Assembly (NCBI GenBank): GCA_034436755.1 | Contig: DAOTVB010000232.1 | Span: forward strand, 23,524 to 87,523 | Direction of reading: 5' to 3' | DNA from: CAKZQX01 sp034436755 | GTDB taxonomy: Bacteria > Chloroflexota > Chloroflexia > Chloroflexales > Chloroflexaceae | DNA: 64,000 bases | Made by a program: the position numbers and the translations under genes | Shown: positions 9,727 to 21,844 of the stretch, in pieces | Layout: every line of letters starts with the position of its first letter | Position numbering within the stretch: the first letter of the stretch is position 1 | Notes under the pieces: model-generated | What the model saw: the letters and a program-made list of their open reading frames with translations, nothing else | What the model was told of the DNA's origin: nothing | The model's database searches: none

Positions 9727-9988
9727 CACGACTTACGCGGTGGATCTGCACACTGGGCGTTTGCGCCCGGTAGTGGCCCGATGCGCCTGCGGCAGCATGG
9801 TACGCTTTTTCCTTCTTTCACAAAAAATTTGCACAGAGTGCAATATTTTTGTGAAAAAGACTGTAATCTTCCGCCCTGCCGGAGGTGACATTCCCTGTCG
9901 GGTCAGGGACCGTGTAACTCGTGTGAATGGCGAGTCTGCCTTTCATGTTGTCAAACGGGCAGTTTGAACGCCCATCGCGTAAGTCGTG
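9727..9988. mobile_element. Family A non-coding element, copy 1
   Basis: 262 bp with terminal inverted repeats CACGACTTACGCGG and its near-complement TCGCGTAAGTCGTG. Internal landmarks shared with other copies are GCCTGCGGCAGCATGGTACG, a central hairpin (TTCACAAAAA...TTTTTGTGAA at about 9817-9858) and CTTCCGCCCTGCCGGAGG. No convincing flanking duplication is visible here. It contains no credible ORF. It fills most of the gap 9671-10006. Confidence 0.8.
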
Positions 9989-10006
9989 TAAGTTAAGGTT
10001 CTGATA

Positions 10007-10768
10007 ATGAAACAGTCAGATCTCAAAATTCGCAAGGTGCTTGCCAACGAGAAGCAATCCAAAATTCAACGCTATCAGGAGTTGATTATTGGACAACCCG
10101 GCCTGCGCGCCCTCATAACCTATGAGTTGATTACGCTGCTCTGTAGCTGGATACCGGGAGCGCTCGGACTCTTCCTGCGGAGCAAGCTCTATCCAATGAT
10201 GCTGGGCAAGGTCGGAAAAAACGTTATCTTTGGCACGAATGTCGTCCTGCGGCATCCGCACAAGATTTTCATTGGTGATGATGTGGTTATCGATGATAAC
10301 TGCCTGCTTGATGCCAAAGGGGTGAATAACGAAGGTATCGCTATCGGAAACCGGGTATTTTTGGGAAGAAACAGCATTCTAAGCTGTAAGGACGGTAATA
10401 TCTGCCTGAAGGATGGGGTCAATATTGGCTTTAATGCAGAGATATTCTCATCGAGTCAGGTGACACTCCACGAGAATGTCCTGGTTGCAGCGTACAGTTA
10501 CTTCGTTGGTGGTGGTAACTATGATGTCAGTCGCGCCGATGTTTCGTTTGCCGAACAGGATGGTATGGATTCGCGGGGTGGTATTGAGATTGAAAAGAGT
10601 GTCTGGGTTGCGGCGCATGTAACTGTCCTGGATGGCGTGACAATTGGGCATAGCACCGTCATCGGGGCGGGAGCCGTAGTGAGTAAATCGATTCCGGCAC
10701 AGGTCGTAGCCGCTGGTATGCCGGCGCAGGTCATTCGCCAGCGCGCTGGTGCCACTACGACCGTGTAG
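10007..10768 (+). CDS. Hexapeptide-repeat (LbH) acyltransferase
   Basis: 253 residues. The N-terminal 70 residues include a hydrophobic segment (LITYELITLLCSWIPGALG). Then come imperfect [LIV]GxxxX hexapeptide turns of a left-handed beta-helix (VIDDNCLLDAKG, IAIGNRVFLGRNSILSC, VWVAAHVTVLDGVTIG, STVIGAGAVVSKSIP). This is the architecture of O-acetyltransferases such as WcaF or colanic-acid and maltose acetyltransferases. The expected role is acetylation of a surface sugar. Its AAGG Shine-Dalgarno site is weak, and a family A element lies immediately upstream, so its promoter or 5' end may include the element's right terminus. Confidence 0.85.
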   Translation: MKQSDLKIRKVLANEKQSKIQRYQELIIGQPGLRALITYELITLLCSWIPGALGLFLRSKLYPMMLGKVGKNVIFGTNVVLRHPHKIFIGDDVVIDDNCLLDAKGVNNEGIAIGNRVFLGRNSILSCKDGNICLKDGVNIGFNAEIFSSSQVTLHENVLVAAYSYFVGGGNYDVSRADVSFAEQDGMDSRGGIEIEKSVWVAAHVTVLDGVTIGHSTVIGAGAVVSKSIPAQVVAAGMPAQVIRQRAGATTTV

Positions 10769-10846
10769 TCCCTGAAGGGCCTCCCATCCTTCGGGTGGAT
10801 CGCTTCATCGAGTACCAGTTTTAGAATAGATTGCGAGGAGGAATCT

Positions 10847-13030
<2,184 letters not shown>

Positions 13031-13051
13031 GAGAACGATTCAGTTTGCAGG

Positions 13052-13070
13052 GCGGGAGCATGGCTCCCGC
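13052..13070 (+). terminator. Possible terminator hairpin after the DUF5060 protein
   Basis: GCGGGAGCATGGCTCCCGC is a short GC-rich palindrome 22 bases after the stop codon at 13030. It has no clear T-tract, so it may only stabilise the 3' end. The rest of the gap to 13262 shows nothing else convincing apart from an imperfect GTATAC inverted pair at about 13213-13244, just before the next start. Confidence 0.35.
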
Positions 13071-13261
13071 TTCACCCTACGCTTGTTTTGAGAGACTGTG
13101 TGAAAAGGTCTTTGTCGTCGTAGGTCACGCTTCTCGCGTGACGGCGGGGTATCCTGCTAGAAGCGAACCTGCGACCGAATTTCTCTGGTATCAGTTTTGA
13201 GGAAGTTAAATCAGGTGTATACAAGCAGAAACAGCCTGTATACCACAGGGATTCCAACCAT

Positions 13262-14260
13262 ATGAAAAAGTGGAGAAAACGCCTCCTATCGTATTTTCGC
13301 ATTGCTGTTAGCATCGCACTGATCGGCTGGCTCGTCTATATGATTGATGCCGAACAGCTTGTAACCCGGCTGGCCGGGGCCAATTTTATCTACCTGGGGA
13401 TTATGTTTGTGGTTGCCAACATCGGGCGGGTTCTTATGGCAACCAAGTGGAACCTGCTTCTGCGCGCCAAGCATATTCGGGTGTCCTGGATAGATGCTAT
13501 AAGCGTCTACTATCGGGCATCATTCTGGGGGATGATCTTTTTGCCAACCGTTGGTACCGATGCCATGCGTATTCTGGAGGTGTCGCAGAAAACCCGCCGC
13601 TCCGAAGATATTATCTCTTCGGTAGTGATCGAGCGCGTGCTGGGGATTGTGGCCGTGGCTCTGGTGGGTATGGTCAGTTTAACGCTCTTTATTGAGCAGA
13701 TCGGCAGTGATGGTTGGAATATCTTGATTAGAGTTGCGTTGCTACTGGCAGGTGTCGCAACCATTTTTATGTTTTCGATGAATAAACGCTGGTGGGGCCG
13801 GCTGCACACCTGGCTAGAGTCATCACGCTGGCGTATGCTGGACGGATTAAGCAAGATTTTGCAATCATATCAGGATTATGCGCAACATCGCACAACGCTG
13901 TTTGTCTTCTTGCTTCTCTCGATTGTCGAACAGTTCTCGGCAGTTATCACCGCATTCTTGATCTCACGAACGTTGCAACTCGATATTCCGTTTCTGGCTT
14001 TTTTAATGTTTGTGCCAATTATTATGATGATTGTGCGTCTGCCCATATCGTTTGATGGTATTGGCGTGCGCGAGGGTCTGTATGTTTCCCTCTTTGGATT
14101 GATTGGGGTGGCGCAAACCGAGGCATTTCTGGTTGGTCTGCTCTCCTCCGTGCTCTGGCGCTTTGCCATCATTCCGGTGACCGGGTATTTCTTTCTGATC
14201 AGTGGTTTGAAAACGCGGCAAGTCGAGGTAAATGCACAGACCGTTGCTTTGAAAGAATAA
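13262..14260 (+). CDS. UPF0104 / flippase-like membrane protein (paralogue 2)
   Basis: 332 residues and about eight membrane segments. Same family as the protein at 95-1189: the signature is FLPTVGTDAMRILEVSQKTR, followed by VVIERVLGIVAVAL. The short N-terminus is positively charged (KKWRKRLLSYFRI). The role is inferred as lipid-linked glycan or lipid translocation. Two paralogues in one locus suggest two different substrates or steps. A strong terminator follows at 14288-14322, which closes the first transcription unit. Confidence 0.85.
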   Translation: MKKWRKRLLSYFRIAVSIALIGWLVYMIDAEQLVTRLAGANFIYLGIMFVVANIGRVLMATKWNLLLRAKHIRVSWIDAISVYYRASFWGMIFLPTVGTDAMRILEVSQKTRRSEDIISSVVIERVLGIVAVALVGMVSLTLFIEQIGSDGWNILIRVALLLAGVATIFMFSMNKRWWGRLHTWLESSRWRMLDGLSKILQSYQDYAQHRTTLFVFLLLSIVEQFSAVITAFLISRTLQLDIPFLAFLMFVPIIMMIVRLPISFDGIGVREGLYVSLFGLIGVAQTEAFLVGLLSSVLWRFAIIPVTGYFFLISGLKTRQVEVNAQTVALKE

Positions 14261-14287
14261 CCTCCACAAATACTACCTGCGTCCGTA

Positions 14288-14322
14288 AACTGCCCGGCAT
14301 CATCGATGCCGGGCAGTTTTTT
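14288..14322 (+). terminator. Intrinsic terminator
   Basis: The stem CTGCCCGGCAT/ATGCCGGGCAG with a 5-base loop is followed by TTTTTT. It lies 28 bases after the stop of the UPF0104 gene and marks the end of that unit. The remaining 14323-14715 is AT-rich and gene-free; it probably contains the promoter of the next surface-protein gene. Confidence 0.9.
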
Positions 14323-14715
14323 GTAGCTGTCGGGATGACATTTTCAACATTCATCAGGTGATACTACAACCGGCAGTGGTTTGCTACATAACAATATCTT
14401 CAACCGCAGTATAACATCTTTTTAGCCCTTCTTCATCAGATTTTTCTATAGTATTCTCGAAAATGATCAAACGAAAACCTCAACTACCTTCTATCGGTTG
14501 TAGTTAAAATCGCTAATGCACAGGAACAACATATCTCGTTCTGATGCGGGTGACTGGGGTTATCGTGTTCTACTTTTGAAACAGAGGAGTATGCATCGCA
14601 TAGACAGGCTCTTTCACACCGGTTTCTTAGCGAAAATCAGACACACAGAACTGATTTCCATACCAGCGTCTCAAAAGATAGATTTAGAAACCTTTTGCAG
14701 GTAAAAAAGGGTTAT

Positions 14716-17232
14716 ATGAATTACAAGTATTTCATACCAGGAGTATGTCTGGTTGCCCTACTGCTACTCGGCGCTATCGGCAGACTGACCAACCTGAGCA
14801 GTACGCCGCCGGTTGCGGCGGCGGATAGCTGCCCCGCATACTCAAACGATGGCCCGGTCGCCTATTGGAAGCTCAACAGCAGTGGTCCGACCTACACTGA
14901 TGCCCAGGATACACAAAACGGTGGGGCGTGTGACAGTACAAATTGTAACCTGGTGTCTGACGAAACGGGTGAACCCGACACGGCCCCGGTTATCACCGCC
15001 GGCCGTGTCGGTGATGCACAATCCTTTAATGGAAATGCCGGCATCTTGATCTCGGATAATGCCACCTTTGACTGGGGAACTAATGATAGTTTCTCCATTG
15101 CATTCTGGACCAGGAGTACCGACAGTGGCACCCGGGTGATGGTTGGCCGCCGCACAGCCAACTGGTGGATTGGACACAACAGCGACGGGTTTGCCAGATT
15201 CTTTTTAAGCGATGGTTTAGCAGACGTGTCAGTTACATCATCGACAAAGATCAATGATGGGGAGTGGCACTATGTTGTTGCCGTACGCGATGCTGCGGCG
15301 AATAAGAATGTTCTGTATGTTGACGACGGCGGGCCGACTGAAGTCACGCAAGCCTACACAAAGGACTTTGCGACATCAGCGCCAATTACCCTGGGTTGGT
15401 ACGCGGTAGAGCCATTCTACACATTTACTGGTACACTCGACGAAGTGGCGATCTACAACCGCGCACTTCCGCCAGATGAGATTATCACACATTATCAGTA
15501 TGGGCAGGCCAGTGTCGGATACTGTTTTACGAATGGCATACCTGTTATGGGCTATCCAACGGAGGTCACGATCACACCGATGCTCATTGCCGTCGGTGAG
15601 AACGTGACCTTTACCCACAAACTGCAGAACACTGGTGGTGTACCGGCACAGAATATTAGCATTACTGATGCTAACTGTACGCCGATCGAATACCTGAGCG
15701 GCGATACGACCAACCCTGACTGGCTTGATCCTGGTGAAATCTGGACATTTACCTGCACAAAGAGCCTTAATCAGGACACGATCTTCACTGGCACCACAAC
15801 CGCCCGCGCCGACGCACCGGATGGTGCTGTCGCCAACGAGGGTGACGACTATATCGCACCGATCTCATACAGCAATATCGCTATCGATGTAGTCATCGAT
15901 CCCGAAATTAGCATTACATCCTACACAGTCATGCCCTCCCTGCTCTACCAGAACCAGGTCGAGAATGTAACGTTCATCGCCATTGTCGAAAATACCGGCA
16001 CAGATCCACTTACCGATGTAAACGTCATCGATACCGTGTGCGGCAGCTTCTCCTCCGACGACAGCGGGCCGCTTGCGGTAAATACAAGTCGCACCTTTAC
16101 CTGTATGAAATCGCTGGATCTCAGCACGGATACAACCAGTATCGTGACCGTTACCGCCAGCGATCTACTCAATGTTATCGAAACAGACAGTGAGAATACC
16201 ACTATTTCGGTCATCAATCCCGGCATCGCGCTGACCAAAACGGCCACTCCGACGGAACTTACGTTTAGCGGCACCGTTGACTACACCTATGTCGTGGAGA
16301 ACAGTGGCGATGATCCACTGAGCAATGTCTCGCTGGAAGATCCTGGCGATGCGGATAACCCGGGCTGTAGCGACATTGCCTACCGCGCTGGTGATACCAA
16401 CGACAACGATATCCTGGATGTGAATGAGAGCTGGACCTACACCTGTTCAACCGTTCTGGAGCAGGACACCAACAGCGCAGCGCAGGTCACGGCAGACGAC
16501 TCACGCGGGAATACGGTTACGGCAACCGCAGATGCTCCGGTAGAGGTGATCGCCCCGGCGGTCGCCCTGACGAAGACAGTAGATACGCCGGTTGTCGCTC
16601 CCGGCACAGCGGTTGTGTACACCTACGCAGTCTCAAATACGGGCGACTATCCCCTGTCGGCAATAACGGTTAGTGATACCGGGTGTGCGCCGGTTGAGCA
16701 ACAGTCAGCGGGCAATAATGATGCCCGCCTGGATGTTGGCGAGATCTGGATCTACACTTGTTCGACAGACGTGAATGCAGATACCGACAGCACGGCAACG
16801 GTTGTGGGTGAAGCCCTGGGGATTACCGTCAGCGACAGTGATAGCGCCGCAGTCGATCTGGTCACGGTTGCCGATGACGCTATTACCATCATTGAACAGG
16901 CCAATCCGGCGCAGTACCGGCAGGGTACAACTGTCACATTCACCTACCGGGTTACGAACAATGACGACGACGATGCATTCACGGATGTCACCGTTACGGA
17001 CCCGAAATGCACACCGATCAGCGGGCCCACCATTATTACCGGCAATGATGACGCGCTGCTCGATCCGGGTGAAATTTGGGAATATACCTGTAGCACAACC
17101 TATGATAGCGAAATGGAGGGTTTATCGAGTGTGACGGCACAAGATTTGCTGGGTAACGAGCAGACCGCCTCAGCGCCGCGTCTCGGTTTCCTGGAAGCGA
17201 TTGAGATCTACCTGCCACTGATTATCAGGTAA
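14716..17232 (+). CDS. Secreted surface protein: LamG-like domain plus DUF11/CARDB-type repeats
   Basis: 838 residues. ATG 14716 is preceded by AAAGGG and starts a signal peptide (hydrophobic VCLVALLLLGAIG). A LamG/concanavalin-like jelly roll (about residues 45-265; INDGEWHYVVAVRD, GTLDEVAIYNRAL) is followed by five beta-sandwich repeats of about 110 residues each. Each repeat contains a pattern like VTFTHKLQNTGG, ISITDANC and LDPGEIWTFTC. These are DUF11/DUF7507-like with paired cysteines. The C-terminus is EIYLPLIIR. The expected role is an adhesive or structural surface protein. The same tail occurs in the next gene product, which suggests a shared sorting signal. Confidence 0.82.
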   Translation: MNYKYFIPGVCLVALLLLGAIGRLTNLSSTPPVAAADSCPAYSNDGPVAYWKLNSSGPTYTDAQDTQNGGACDSTNCNLVSDETGEPDTAPVITAGRVGDAQSFNGNAGILISDNATFDWGTNDSFSIAFWTRSTDSGTRVMVGRRTANWWIGHNSDGFARFFLSDGLADVSVTSSTKINDGEWHYVVAVRDAAANKNVLYVDDGGPTEVTQAYTKDFATSAPITLGWYAVEPFYTFTGTLDEVAIYNRALPPDEIITHYQYGQASVGYCFTNGIPVMGYPTEVTITPMLIAVGENVTFTHKLQNTGGVPAQNISITDANCTPIEYLSGDTTNPDWLDPGEIWTFTCTKSLNQDTIFTGTTTARADAPDGAVANEGDDYIAPISYSNIAIDVVIDPEISITSYTVMPSLLYQNQVENVTFIAIVENTGTDPLTDVNVIDTVCGSFSSDDSGPLAVNTSRTFTCMKSLDLSTDTTSIVTVTASDLLNVIETDSENTTISVINPGIALTKTATPTELTFSGTVDYTYVVENSGDDPLSNVSLEDPGDADNPGCSDIAYRAGDTNDNDILDVNESWTYTCSTVLEQDTNSAAQVTADDSRGNTVTATADAPVEVIAPAVALTKTVDTPVVAPGTAVVYTYAVSNTGDYPLSAITVSDTGCAPVEQQSAGNNDARLDVGEIWIYTCSTDVNADTDSTATVVGEALGITVSDSDSAAVDLVTVADDAITIIEQANPAQYRQGTTVTFTYRVTNNDDDDAFTDVTVTDPKCTPISGPTIITGNDDALLDPGEIWEYTCSTTYDSEMEGLSSVTAQDLLGNEQTASAPRLGFLEAIEIYLPLIIR

Positions 17233-17417
17233 ATCGTACCGGTTGCTGTTTGTCTGCCGATATGGAGTGCGTCGGCATGGCTGGCGTGCTCCAAACAGCG
17301 AGAGAGGTTAAGAACCTCCTCTCTGGCATAAAAACCCCGTACGCTGGAAGACATACGCATACCGCCGTATACAAGCCCAGGTACAACAATGTTGTATGTT
17401 ACCCAAGAGAAACTCTG

Positions 17418-20036
17418 ATGCAGTCACACCTTATGGTATTCGCTTCGTTCTGGTTTGTTCGCACGCTGAGGTACAGTGTTAATCGTTACAAACTCTGGCA
17501 AATCTGCCTTGTTATCGCCCTGTTGATCGGTATGATGTTTCCTATCATTTCATCATCCAGGTCTGTGAATGCGCAATCCGCCGGCAGTGGTTTAACAACC
17601 CGGACTATCACTGCGGACGGGCAGCAGCGGCTGATTGTCATCTCGCCTGACCGTTTCGAACTTCACCTTGATGGTAAGGGCATCGCTGCCTGGTATGATC
17701 TGCGGCGCGACCCGACGCGTACGACTAATCTTGTGCCGGCCGGCGCACATCTGCTGGAGCATGCCACGTCTGATGCTGTCTGGTCGGGTGGGATCTGGAG
17801 TCTCCAGGCGACCTCACCCGTACGCGCGCAAGTCATCTGGCAGGGGCAGGATGCTGCGAATGGGGCACCCATCACCCTGGACTATACTATCTGGGCAGGT
17901 GGACAAATTGCTGTCGCACTCCGCAGTGCTGCGCCGATCAAGACCACCCTGCGGCGTGACGCCGAAGCCATAACTGGTGCAGCGCTTCAGCTACAACCGG
18001 CTACCACAACTACCGATGGTGCTATCGCACAAACCATGATGCTCTTTCTCGATGCCTGGACGGGGGAAGATAGTACCCGGCTGGCCCAATCAACCGGGGA
18101 CACCGGCCCTGGCCTGGCCCAGACCGAGCCAATGATCTACGATCCGCAGACCGGAGCAATTCAAACCGAGGCCCAGGCCGGTAAAGCCGTGCTGTCAATC
18201 CCGCCCGATGTCGGGTTGCGCTCCCCCCGCTTTGCTATTGCCAACTGGCCCGACTCCGCGGTCACAGTTCAACAGGGTGACAAGACCCTGGTTGCCGGAC
18301 AGGACTACCTGGCCGACTGGGACTCCAACCGCCGGCACCTGACGCTCCAGTATCTACGCGTCGTGCCACCACAAACCGATCCGGCGGCGCGCACCTTTAC
18401 TCTGAATGCTGCACCTGCTGCGACGCCAACGCTTAGCCTGACAATTGCAGACAAGCAGATCGATCCGCTCACCGGCATGCTACTGGTTGATGCGAATATG
18501 CCCAGTAATAACATCGGCCAGCGCACTCTGGAAGACAGCTTCTCTATTCCCTATATTCAGACCACCCCGCAGGTGACAGCGGAGGCCGTCCTGCAGGGTG
18601 GTGGTGTCGGGGTGGCATTTGACCTGATCTATCTGCCAACGGGACAGACCGTAACCACTATCGATACCAGCGCGCCCTTTGCGGCAACTTTCACCATGCC
18701 GACCTTCGGTGAGTACCGGCTGAATGCATACATTCTATCCAATGTAAACGGGCAGCGCATGCATGCCGCGCCCGATGCCAGCATCAACCCGCTGGGATAT
18801 GGCCGGGTTTTTGTAGCTATCGGCGACTCGATTACAGCGGGCAAGTGGGGACGCTGGCTGGAAGCGGATCAACCGCGTTACCCGGGTCAGAACTGTGCTG
18901 CACTATCAGCCGATGAACATAGCGCCGACTGTCGGAACTTTTACCAGTCCGACAACTATCTGCTGAACGACAGTAATGTCTACACCGGATATCAGGTAGC
19001 ACTCAATGACCTGTTGACGACGTGTAGCGCGGCACCCGTACCGGTATTTATCCTCAATGATGGCTTGAGCGCCGTCACATCACAGGGTATCTATGCTCGG
19101 CGGGCCACATACCGGGATCATATAGACCGGCTGGGAGCGAAATATGTCATGTTGCAGGCCGGCACAAACGATGCATCGGGTAGCACTCCAATCTCAACAT
19201 GGACAAGCAACACGAACAATATTATCGATGCACTCCAGACAGACAACCCGGGGCTGACTATCTGGCTACCCACAATTCCGTGGCGCAATGACTCGAAGGA
19301 TAGTTTTATTGCCGGCTACAATACCCAGTTGAACAGCATTATCCAGGGCCAGAACACCAACGCCACGCCTGTCTGGGCCGGCCCGGATATGTACGATCTG
19401 TTCAAAAACCGCACCGACCTGATGAGCGACGCACTGCACCCGAATATAGCGGGCTTTGAGCAAATTTCACAGGTATGGCAAGATCCGATTTGCAGCAAGC
19501 TTCCCGACCCACCAGCCTATCCGACGAACACGCCGACGAATACAGCAACCAGCACAGCAACCAGTACACCGACGAACACAGCAACCAGCACGCCGACCAG
19601 CACAGCAACCAGCACGCCAACCAGTACGCCGACCAGCAAACCAACCGATACAGCAACCGATACAGCAACCAGTACACGGACCAGTACGCCGACGAACACA
19701 GCAACCAGTACACGAACCAGTACGCCGACAGACACAGCAACCAGTACGCCGACAGGCACAACAACCAGCACGCCGACCAACACAGCAACCAGCACACGAA
19801 CCAGTACGCCGACGAACACAGCAACCAGTACACGGACCAGTACGCCGACAGACACAGCAACCAGCACGCCGACCAGCATAACCGGGATAGAGTTGACCAG
19901 CACACCAATGAGCACAACTGAAGCAACGCCAACAGCAACGGCAACAATACCGGTCATTTCAGCGACACCAACACCAGAAACTGGTAATGTCGTCAATCAA
20001 CGTGCAATCTACCTGCCACTCTTGCGCAGACGGTAG
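17418..20036 (+). CDS. Secreted SGNH/GDSL hydrolase with Thr-rich stalk
   Basis: About 872 residues. The ATG at 17418 is chosen (a longer reading begins at 17250) because a membrane/signal segment follows (ICLVIALLIGMMFPII) with a likely cleavage region at VNAQSAG. An N-terminal beta-rich domain precedes an SGNH hydrolase: block I VFVAIGDSITAG, block III MLQAGTNDA, block V DALHPN with the catalytic His. A stalk of TSTPTNTA-type repeats follows (about 19520-19890), and the protein ends in IYLPLLRRR. The expected activity is esterase or acetylesterase on extracellular glycan, which would fit with the acyltransferase at 10007. Confidence 0.82.
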   Translation: MQSHLMVFASFWFVRTLRYSVNRYKLWQICLVIALLIGMMFPIISSSRSVNAQSAGSGLTTRTITADGQQRLIVISPDRFELHLDGKGIAAWYDLRRDPTRTTNLVPAGAHLLEHATSDAVWSGGIWSLQATSPVRAQVIWQGQDAANGAPITLDYTIWAGGQIAVALRSAAPIKTTLRRDAEAITGAALQLQPATTTTDGAIAQTMMLFLDAWTGEDSTRLAQSTGDTGPGLAQTEPMIYDPQTGAIQTEAQAGKAVLSIPPDVGLRSPRFAIANWPDSAVTVQQGDKTLVAGQDYLADWDSNRRHLTLQYLRVVPPQTDPAARTFTLNAAPAATPTLSLTIADKQIDPLTGMLLVDANMPSNNIGQRTLEDSFSIPYIQTTPQVTAEAVLQGGGVGVAFDLIYLPTGQTVTTIDTSAPFAATFTMPTFGEYRLNAYILSNVNGQRMHAAPDASINPLGYGRVFVAIGDSITAGKWGRWLEADQPRYPGQNCAALSADEHSADCRNFYQSDNYLLNDSNVYTGYQVALNDLLTTCSAAPVPVFILNDGLSAVTSQGIYARRATYRDHIDRLGAKYVMLQAGTNDASGSTPISTWTSNTNNIIDALQTDNPGLTIWLPTIPWRNDSKDSFIAGYNTQLNSIIQGQNTNATPVWAGPDMYDLFKNRTDLMSDALHPNIAGFEQISQVWQDPICSKLPDPPAYPTNTPTNTATSTATSTPTNTATSTPTSTATSTPTSTPTSKPTDTATDTATSTRTSTPTNTATSTRTSTPTDTATSTPTGTTTSTPTNTATSTRTSTPTNTATSTRTSTPTDTATSTPTSITGIELTSTPMSTTEATPTATATIPVISATPTPETGNVVNQRAIYLPLLRRR
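19520..19890 (+). repeat. Coding tandem repeat (Thr/Ser/Pro stalk)
   Basis: A degenerate 12/24-bp tandem repeat built on ACCAGTACGCCGACGAACAC and ACAGCAACCAGTACACG variants encodes TSTPTNTATSTRTSTPT-like sequence. It leaves all six frames open and so creates long spurious ORFs on both strands. Repeat number is likely to vary between strains. Confidence 0.9.
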
Positions 20037-20142
20037 GACGGTTATCTGGCTCAATCCTATCCGACTTGCCGGCATCGCCAGACTTTATGCAGAGTTTGGG
20101 ATCGATCCATATCGGAGTTTAACAAAGAAGAGGAAAGGGAAT

Positions 20143-21687
20143 ATGCTATCAGCCACAACTATGTTGCGCCAGATTAGTAGCAGACAACGTATCGATGATC
20201 ATATCCTTCATGTTGTTTTGCTCGTTCTGACCATCGCGGTTGGTACCGTATTACGCTTCTACAATTTAGGAGCAGAAGACTTCTGGTTCGATGAGTTGAT
20301 CATGGTTCAGGAAGTTAACGCCGGGCTGGAGTCCATCATGGATGAAGCCCGGGGCGGGCGACCTCCGGTCTCGCTGGTACTGGCCTATTTCTGGACCCAG
20401 ATATTTGGTACCTCTGAGGCGGCAGCACGATCGCTTTCAGCCCTGGCCGGTACGCTCTGTCTGCCCGTCATCTATGCCATAGGCCGCGAATTGGCCGGAC
20501 GCCGGGTTGCGCTGGTGGCAACCGTGTTGATGGCCCTATCGGAATTCCAGTTGTTTTATGCTCAGGAGTTTCGTTACTACAGTGTTTTTCTGCTCTTTAC
20601 CTTGCTATCGTTTCTCGGCTACATTCTTTTCCTCAAACATGGTACCTACCGTAGCATGGCGCTCTATGTTTTAATCAGTAGCCTGATGTTCTTTGCTCAC
20701 ACATCGGGGGTTTTCATCTTGATAGCACAGGGTTTGGCCTTCCTGCTCCAGGCACGCCGACATCGCCCTATCTGGGGTCTATGGCTGGCGAGCCAGATCT
20801 TGATTGCCCTGGCAATTGCCCCAATGGTCCTACACGCGGCCACCTCATCGGTTAGCGGTTCAGCCGGCGTGCAAAACTGGATTCCCGCACGATCCTGGTG
20901 GTATCCCCTGGAGACCCTGCAAAAATTTATCTGCTCCGAGCGCTTCTATGTTACACCAAAGCGGGTCGGTGCGAGTATCGCCTGGCTGGTGTTGGGAACG
21001 GGACTGTTCATTCTATGGAAAGGGCGCGCGCAGTGGCTGAAAGCGATAAAAACATTTGTGCCGGCCGTACGGCGTAATATCGTGCTTCACCGGGAACCCC
21101 TCATTCTGGTGGGCCTCTGGCTGCTCTGCCCGATCCTTATTCTGGTCGGCTTATCCGAACTATCCGAGCCAGTCTACGTTCATAGATATGTCATCGGAGC
21201 AGCCCCCGCCTTCTACCTCTTGCTGGCGATGGGGCTGGTCAGCCTGCGCCGGATTGTGCCCCTGCCGGTGTTCTTTGGTATCTTCGTGCTCATGAATGGT
21301 CTTGGCACGTATGAATACTATCTTCATGATGACAAAGAGCAGTGGAGTGACATGGTCGCCTATGTCGATGCCCAGGCCCAGCCCGGTGATGTGATGGTCT
21401 TTGCGCCCGATGAACAGGAGCGCCTGCAAACCTTCTTTTTTATGTACTCCCAGGGCAATTTGCCCGGATGTAGCCTGACTTCGCCCCAACAGGATGCGGC
21501 AACCCTGACCCGGGATCTGACAGCCTGTACGGCCGGTCACGACCGTTTCTGGCTGGTTATGCGGGGGCAAGAAAAACGCACCGGCAACCTGCGCGACTTT
21601 TTCTTTGAACGTGAACATGCAACGATGCAGTTAACAGAGCAGCACGACTTTCGCGGCATAGAAGCCCACCTGTTTACCCTACGTTAA
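20143..21687 (+). CDS. GT-C membrane glycosyltransferase (GT39/PMT-ArnT-like)
   Basis: 514 residues with about 11 hydrophobic helices. The first periplasmic loop carries the acidic motif FWFDELIMV typical of GT-C enzymes that use polyprenyl-phosphate sugars. The family region EFQLFYAQEFRYYS follows. It would transfer a sugar from a lipid donor, possibly made by the GT2 enzyme at 1388, to a glycan or protein outside the membrane. ATG 20143 is preferred because GAGGAAAGGG lies just upstream; a longer reading to 19987 overlaps the SGNH gene. A strong terminator follows. Confidence 0.83.
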   Translation: MLSATTMLRQISSRQRIDDHILHVVLLVLTIAVGTVLRFYNLGAEDFWFDELIMVQEVNAGLESIMDEARGGRPPVSLVLAYFWTQIFGTSEAAARSLSALAGTLCLPVIYAIGRELAGRRVALVATVLMALSEFQLFYAQEFRYYSVFLLFTLLSFLGYILFLKHGTYRSMALYVLISSLMFFAHTSGVFILIAQGLAFLLQARRHRPIWGLWLASQILIALAIAPMVLHAATSSVSGSAGVQNWIPARSWWYPLETLQKFICSERFYVTPKRVGASIAWLVLGTGLFILWKGRAQWLKAIKTFVPAVRRNIVLHREPLILVGLWLLCPILILVGLSELSEPVYVHRYVIGAAPAFYLLLAMGLVSLRRIVPLPVFFGIFVLMNGLGTYEYYLHDDKEQWSDMVAYVDAQAQPGDVMVFAPDEQERLQTFFFMYSQGNLPGCSLTSPQQDAATLTRDLTACTAGHDRFWLVMRGQEKRTGNLRDFFFEREHATMQLTEQHDFRGIEAHLFTLR

Positions 21688-21721
21688 TCCCAGAATACCA
21701 GTTACCGCGCAGACGGAACAG

Positions 21722-21774
21722 AACGAAACAGAGCAACTGATGACAATACAATCAGTTGCTCTGTTTCGTTTTTT
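21722..21774 (+). terminator. Strong intrinsic terminator
   Basis: The perfect 20-bp stem AACGAAACAGAGCAACTGAT and its complement around a 9-base loop is followed by a T-run. It lies about 35 bases after the stop of the GT-C gene. Confidence 0.92.
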
Positions 21775-21844
21775 ACAAGGTGTAAACGGCGCGTGGCCGT
21801 CAGGCTGCTGCCCACCAGTATGGGCAGAATTGCGACATTCGGAG

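Noticed and set aside
9727..9988. Small ORF inside family A element (9740-9967)
   Set aside because: It reads through the hairpin, is not conserved in frame in other copies and has no ribosome site.
19520..19890. CRISPR array
   Set aside because: The units are contiguous 12/24-bp degenerate coding repeats without unique spacers, and no cas gene is present.
19402..19996. Long open frames on both strands over the Thr-repeat region
   Set aside because: The short-period repeat keeps all six frames open; products are pure low complexity. Only the + frame joined to the SGNH domain makes sense.
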